From NCBI GenBank assembly GCA_947499755.1, contig CANMPU010000002.1:1-18741 (forward strand): a stretch of DNA of 18,741 nt, read 5' to 3'. The stretch is from Betaproteobacteria bacterium (lineage in GTDB: Bacteria; Pseudomonadota; Gammaproteobacteria; Burkholderiales; CANMPU01). A model generated the notes under the pieces. It was not told the DNA's origin and searched no databases. It worked only from the letters and a program-made list of their open reading frames with translations. Positions 16,205-18,741 of the stretch are shown here, piece by piece. A program made the position numbers and the translations under genes. Position 1 is the stretch's first letter, and each line of letters opens with the position of its first letter.

Positions 16205-16264
16205 ATGAAGAAAGGAATTATAACTAACTGATATTAAGAGAAAACGTTGCGAATAATTGGTGCG

Positions 16265-16290
16265 TTTGGCTATTCGCTTTGGCTATTCGC
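16265..16290 (-). repeat. 13-bp tandem duplication in the dnaG leader
   Basis: On the plus strand TTTGGCTATTCGC occurs twice back to back (16265-16277 and 16278-16290), followed by TTTGCGC, a partial third start. It lies between the probable dnaG promoter and the dnaG start, so it would be transcribed in the leader. Confidence 0.85.
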
Positions 16291-16309
16291 TTTGCGCAAG
16301 ATTTCCTTC

Positions 16310-16337
16310 ATTATAGGACACAATGAAAAAAATCCAA
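16310..16337 (-). promoter_or_regulatory. probable sigma-70 promoter of dnaG-rpoD
   Basis: On the minus strand TTGGAT (16332-16337) and a perfect TATAAT (16310-16315) are 16 bases apart, in the gap between yqeY and dnaG. The transcript would start near 16303 and have a leader of about 100 bases containing the 13-bp tandem repeat. A second perfect TATAAT sits at 16217-16222, close to the dnaG start, but without a good -35 box. Confidence 0.6.
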
Positions 16338-16399
16338 CCCCAATTTTGGCGCGTGATTCTATGGCTCGTTTTTTCAGGGTTGCTCAGGTTGGAACGCGT

Positions 16400-16846
16400 C
16401 TACCCGTTCAATCTGGCCTTCACCAGGGCGGAGACCTTGGCGATATCAGCGCGCCCCGCAATGCGCGGTTTGAGCGCTGCCATTACTTTTCCCATATCCC
16501 GCATTGTGCCCGCGCCGCTTGTTCTGATTGCTTCGTGGATTTCTTGCAGGAGTTCACTTTCGGATAGAGGCTGTGGGAGATAAGACTGGAGTACGCTAAC
16601 CTCAAATATTTCCTTGTCCGCAAGGTCTTGACGCCCTGCAGATTCGAATTGAGATATTGAGTCCGCTCGTTGCTTAAGCATTTTCTCAATGACTAACATG
16701 ATTTCAGAATCTGTAAGCTCTATCCTCTCATCAATTTCTCTCTGCCTAATTGCAGCAAAGAGTAAACGGATAACCGAAAGACGCTGGGCATCCTTTGCGC
16801 GCCTTGCGTCTTTCATGTGCTCAGAAATTTGCTGTTTGAGCGCCAT
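16400..16846 (-). CDS. yqeY: YqeY/GatB-tail family protein
   Basis: The 148-residue protein matches the YqeY family, which resembles the C-terminal helical domain of the GatB subunit of tRNA amidotransferase. Recognisable parts are MKDARRAKDAQRLSVIRLLF near the start, RADSISQFESAGRQDLADKE in the middle (the family's QY/F-xxAGRxDLxxxE motif), LQSYLPQPLSE, and the terminal GRADIAKVSALVKARL. It may bind tRNA, but the cellular role is not settled. The ATG at 16846 (MALKQQ) fits the family's usual short start. In-frame ATG 16852 and TTG 16855 are alternatives, and none has a clear Shine-Dalgarno. It sits between rpsU and dnaG, the order known from Pseudomonas. Confidence 0.93.
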   Translation of the reverse strand: MALKQQISEHMKDARRAKDAQRLSVIRLLFAAIRQREIDERIELTDSEIMLVIEKMLKQRADSISQFESAGRQDLADKEIFEVSVLQSYLPQPLSESELLQEIHEAIRTSGAGTMRDMGKVMAALKPRIAGRADIAKVSALVKARLNG

Positions 16847-16953
16847 CCGCATCAATCAAAAAAGCAATAACAAAGTGTCTAGGAGCGTGGGAATCTAGGG
16901 CAAATCGACGGACTTTACTGATAGCGCCGCTGTCATTATGGAGGGGGTACACT

Positions 16954-17082
16954 ATGACAATCTACCTACATAGAAACAGCTGGTTACCACAATTTAGCGA
17001 ATGTACTCGTAACGGCGATTTGGCGATTAATAGAGCTTTGGCGGAAGCATCTGGCCGCGGATCCGCTTATAATGACGCCTAA
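16954..17082 (+). CDS. possible 42-residue ORF antisense to the end of rpsU
   Basis: The ATG at 16954 follows GGAGGGGG by six bases, one of the strongest Shine-Dalgarno matches in the window. The frame encodes 42 residues starting [14 protein letters not shown], with no membrane helix or recognisable motif. Its last 56 bases are antisense to the 3' end of rpsU, where its codons may be only a by-product. I keep it only because of the ribosome-binding site. Confidence 0.2.
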   Translation: MTIYLHRNSWLPQFSECTRNGDLAINRALAEASGRGSAYNDA

Positions 17083-17239
17083 CTGCGGCAGCAAGTTTGC
17101 GTTTACGTTCCGTCGTGGGTTTTTCATAAAACTCACGCGCTCTTAACTCTGTTAGAAGCCCTGTTTTCTCGATGGAGCGCTTAAAGCGACGCATCGCCAC
17201 TTCAAACGGCTCATTTTCTTTTACTCGTACGCTTGGCAT
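17027..17239 (-). CDS. rpsU: 30S ribosomal protein bS21
   Basis: The 70-residue basic protein is bS21, a small-subunit protein near the anti-Shine-Dalgarno end of 16S rRNA that helps start translation. The sequence is typical: [20 protein letters not shown], then the arginine- and lysine-rich [20 protein letters not shown] and the terminal LPPKLY. It is the first gene of the rpsU-yqeY-dnaG-rpoD block and diverges from tsaD. It has a good promoter just upstream (17263-17292), giving a leader of roughly 17-20 bases. That leader is U-rich and has no Shine-Dalgarno sequence, unusual for a ribosomal protein and possibly relevant to control by bS21 itself. Confidence 0.97.
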   Translation of the reverse strand: MPSVRVKENEPFEVAMRRFKRSIEKTGLLTELRAREFYEKPTTERKRKLAAAVRRHYKRIRGQMLPPKLY

Positions 17240-17262
17240 AGGTCTGGAAAGAAAAAAACTCG

Positions 17263-17292
17263 ATTATATAACAAAATAATAAGACTCTACAA
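17263..17292 (-). promoter_or_regulatory. sigma-70 promoter of rpsU
   Basis: On the minus strand TTGTAG (17287-17292) and a perfect TATAAT (17263-17268) are 18 bases apart. Transcription should begin near 17256-17258, leaving a short leader (GAGTTTTTTTCTTTCCAGAC and a few more bases) before the ATG at 17239. Confidence 0.7.
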
Positions 17293-17389
17293 TTCATCTG
17301 CGAGTTGTCTAGTAAACTACTGGGTTATTTTCCGATGTTCTTAAATCGGATATTTTATTGATACTTATAGCGACGTCACTGCCGAAACC

Positions 17390-18406
17390 ATGATTATCTT
17401 AGGTATAGAAACGTCTTGTGACGAGTCTGGTATCGCTTTGTACGATGAAGAGCGTGGTCTTTTAGCGCATCGAGTCTATTCACAAATAACGACCCACGCG
17501 CCGTTTGGCGGGGTTGTTCCTGAGCTTGCTTCAAGAGACCACATTCGAAAACTCGTCCCGTTGGTATACGCGGTTCTATCTGACGCCGCATGTGAATTAG
17601 CTGACATTGATGTTATCGCGTATACCGCCGGGCCCGGATTAGCGGGCGCATTACTCGTTGGCGCAAGTATCGCAAGCGGCTTAGGATATGCGCTCGGCAT
17701 CCCGGTAATACCGTTACATCATCTTGAAGGCCATTTACTATCTGCGCTTTTAGTTAATCCGGCTCCGACCTTTCCCTTTAACGCGCTATTAGTTTCTGGC
17801 GGGCACACACAACTTATTACTGTATTTGGTGTTGGTAACTACCATTTGTTAGGCGAAACGGTAGACGACGCCGTTGGTGAAGCATTTGATAAGACAGCAA
17901 AATTACTTGGGCTAGCGTACCCCGGCGGACCGGAGCTTTCCAGAGTGGCGCAATACGGGCGAGGCGGGCGGTTTAGGCTGCCCCGCCCCATGCTTAACAG
18001 CGGCGACTATAATTTTAGTTTCAGTGGACTGAAAACTGCTGTGGTAACGCTAGTCAAAGATTTAGTACTTGATGCGCAAACAATAGCCGACATCGCCCAC
18101 GCGTTTCAGGATGCTGTAGTCGATGTACTGGTTAGCAAATCCATCAATGCGATGGTCGCAACAAAGTTAGATCAGCTAGTCGTTGTCGGAGGGGTCGGTG
18201 CGAACACACAATTAAGACAACGCTTCAGTGAGGTGGGAATTCAACAGAGGCTTAAGGTATTTTATCCTGACGTCGAGTTTTGTACCGATAATGCAGCAAT
18301 GATCTCGTATGCGTGTGCAGCCCGGATCAAATCCGACCACATTCAGCGTAACCTCGTTTTCAGTGTTAGCCCACGTTGGGAGTTAGGGGAGTTAGCGTCA
18401 CACTAA
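17390..18406 (+). CDS. tsaD: tRNA N6-adenosine threonylcarbamoyltransferase
   Basis: TsaD, with TsaB, TsaC and TsaE, makes the t6A modification at position 37 of tRNAs reading ANN codons. The 338-residue protein has the start [14 protein letters not shown], the metal-binding HHLEGH (H111 and H115), [10 protein letters not shown], the YPGGP loop and the terminal [11 protein letters not shown]. It lacks nothing of the family. The ATG at 17390 gives the standard N-terminus; no clear Shine-Dalgarno precedes it. It diverges from rpsU, and its stop codon overlaps the stop of the converging plsY by four bases, the same neighbourhood as in Pseudomonas. A small inverted repeat (TCCGAT/ATCGGA, 17331-17350) lies in its upstream region. 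Confidence 0.98.
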   Translation: MIILGIETSCDESGIALYDEERGLLAHRVYSQITTHAPFGGVVPELASRDHIRKLVPLVYAVLSDAACELADIDVIAYTAGPGLAGALLVGASIASGLGYALGIPVIPLHHLEGHLLSALLVNPAPTFPFNALLVSGGHTQLITVFGVGNYHLLGETVDDAVGEAFDKTAKLLGLAYPGGPELSRVAQYGRGGRFRLPRPMLNSGDYNFSFSGLKTAVVTLVKDLVLDAQTIADIAHAFQDAVVDVLVSKSINAMVATKLDQLVVVGGVGANTQLRQRFSEVGIQQRLKVFYPDVEFCTDNAAMISYACAARIKSDHIQRNLVFSVSPRWELGELASH

Positions 18407-18741
18407 GAACCTATTTTATCCGACTTTTTTAACTGGCTTTCTTTGCCAGATATTAAATTGCGAATATTTTCCTTGTGACGCCAGAAAATCAGAAGCGTCA
18501 GCGTCAATACAGCAACTGGGTAGATGGTAAATCCAAAAATTCCCCATGCGACGAATGGCGCGAGCCCCGCGCTTATTAAAGCCGATAACGAAGACGTTCG
18601 ACTAAGCGCGAAAATTATTACCCAAACCGCAAGTGCAGATCCCCCTAATGCGAGATCGAAACCCAGTAATACCCCAGCGGTGGTGGCTACGCCCTTTCCC
18701 CCGGCAAAACGAAAGAAAATCGGAAACATATGGCCTAAAAC
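18403..18741 (-). CDS. plsY: glycerol-3-phosphate acyltransferase PlsY, C-terminal part (start outside the window)
   Basis: PlsY moves the acyl group of acyl-phosphate to glycerol 3-phosphate in the inner membrane, the first step of phospholipid synthesis in many bacteria. The visible 112 residues begin [20 protein letters not shown], which is a conserved family motif with the glycines and lysine expected to bind phosphate. Several hydrophobic segments follow ([45 protein letters not shown]) and then [15 protein letters not shown], the conserved final motif. The N-terminal helices lie beyond the window. It converges on tsaD with a four-base overlap of stop codons. Confidence 0.96.
   Translation of the reverse strand, partial: VLGHMFPIFFRFAGGKGVATTAGVLLGFDLALGGSALAVWVIIFALSRTSSLSALISAGLAPFVAWGIFGFTIYPVAVLTLTLLIFWRHKENIRNLISGKESQLKKSDKIGS

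Noticed and set aside
16323..16583. Plus-strand ORF starting MKKIQPQFWRVILWLVFSG, resembling a signal peptide
   Set aside because: The start overlaps the dnaG promoter and everything beyond about residue 26 is antisense to yqeY; no ribosome-binding site.

Overview
The window is ordinary chromosomal DNA from a gammaproteobacterium of moderate GC content whose order I cannot name. The strongest evidence is the right third: plsY, tsaD, rpsU, yqeY, dnaG, rpoD and an isoleucine-type CAU tRNA. This is the macromolecular-synthesis gene order known from Pseudomonas and relatives. The RpoD, DnaG, RibBA and ETF-QO proteins are also of proteobacterial type. I saw no insertion sequence, prophage, CRISPR array or rRNA.

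Layout. 1-2230: the N-terminal part of a Hanks-type Ser/Thr kinase (minus) diverges from an HDOD-domain protein (plus). The latter converges on a DUF486 membrane-protein gene broken by two separate one-base frameshifts. 2347-3975: a small tail-anchored protein (minus) diverges from ribBA (riboflavin synthesis, TTG start). 4038-7044: an exported PhoD-like phosphatase converges, with 7 bases between stops, on the ETF:ubiquinone oxidoreductase gene. 7240-7888: an unrecognised 144-residue protein and a possible 31-residue membrane peptide. 8013-11114: an apparent operon of a sulfite-oxidase-family molybdoenzyme without a visible export signal, followed by etfB and etfA of a type unlike the housekeeping pair of Pseudomonas. 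11115-12310: a small lipoprotein with an awkward start, then two tandem two-helix membrane proteins that align to each other without gaps and are separated by a perfect 15-bp hairpin. 12351-18741: tRNA and the rpoD/dnaG/yqeY/rpsU block on minus, tsaD on plus, and the start-proximally truncated plsY on minus.

How the genes may work together. The most interesting system is redox. A cytoplasmic molybdenum oxidoreductase sits 15 bases upstream of a dedicated-looking ETF pair, and the ETF:quinone oxidoreductase gene lies about 1 kb away on the other strand. This suggests, as an inference, electron flow from molybdenum centre to ETF to quinone. Enzymes of the sulfite oxidase family normally pass electrons to haem or cytochrome c instead. 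The second candidate is the pair of tandem small membrane proteins of unknown function with its hairpin. Several genes here (rpsU, dnaG, tsaD, the second small membrane gene) have no visible Shine-Dalgarno sequence, whereas others (HDOD, the molybdoenzyme, etfB, etfA, the first small membrane gene) have clear ones.
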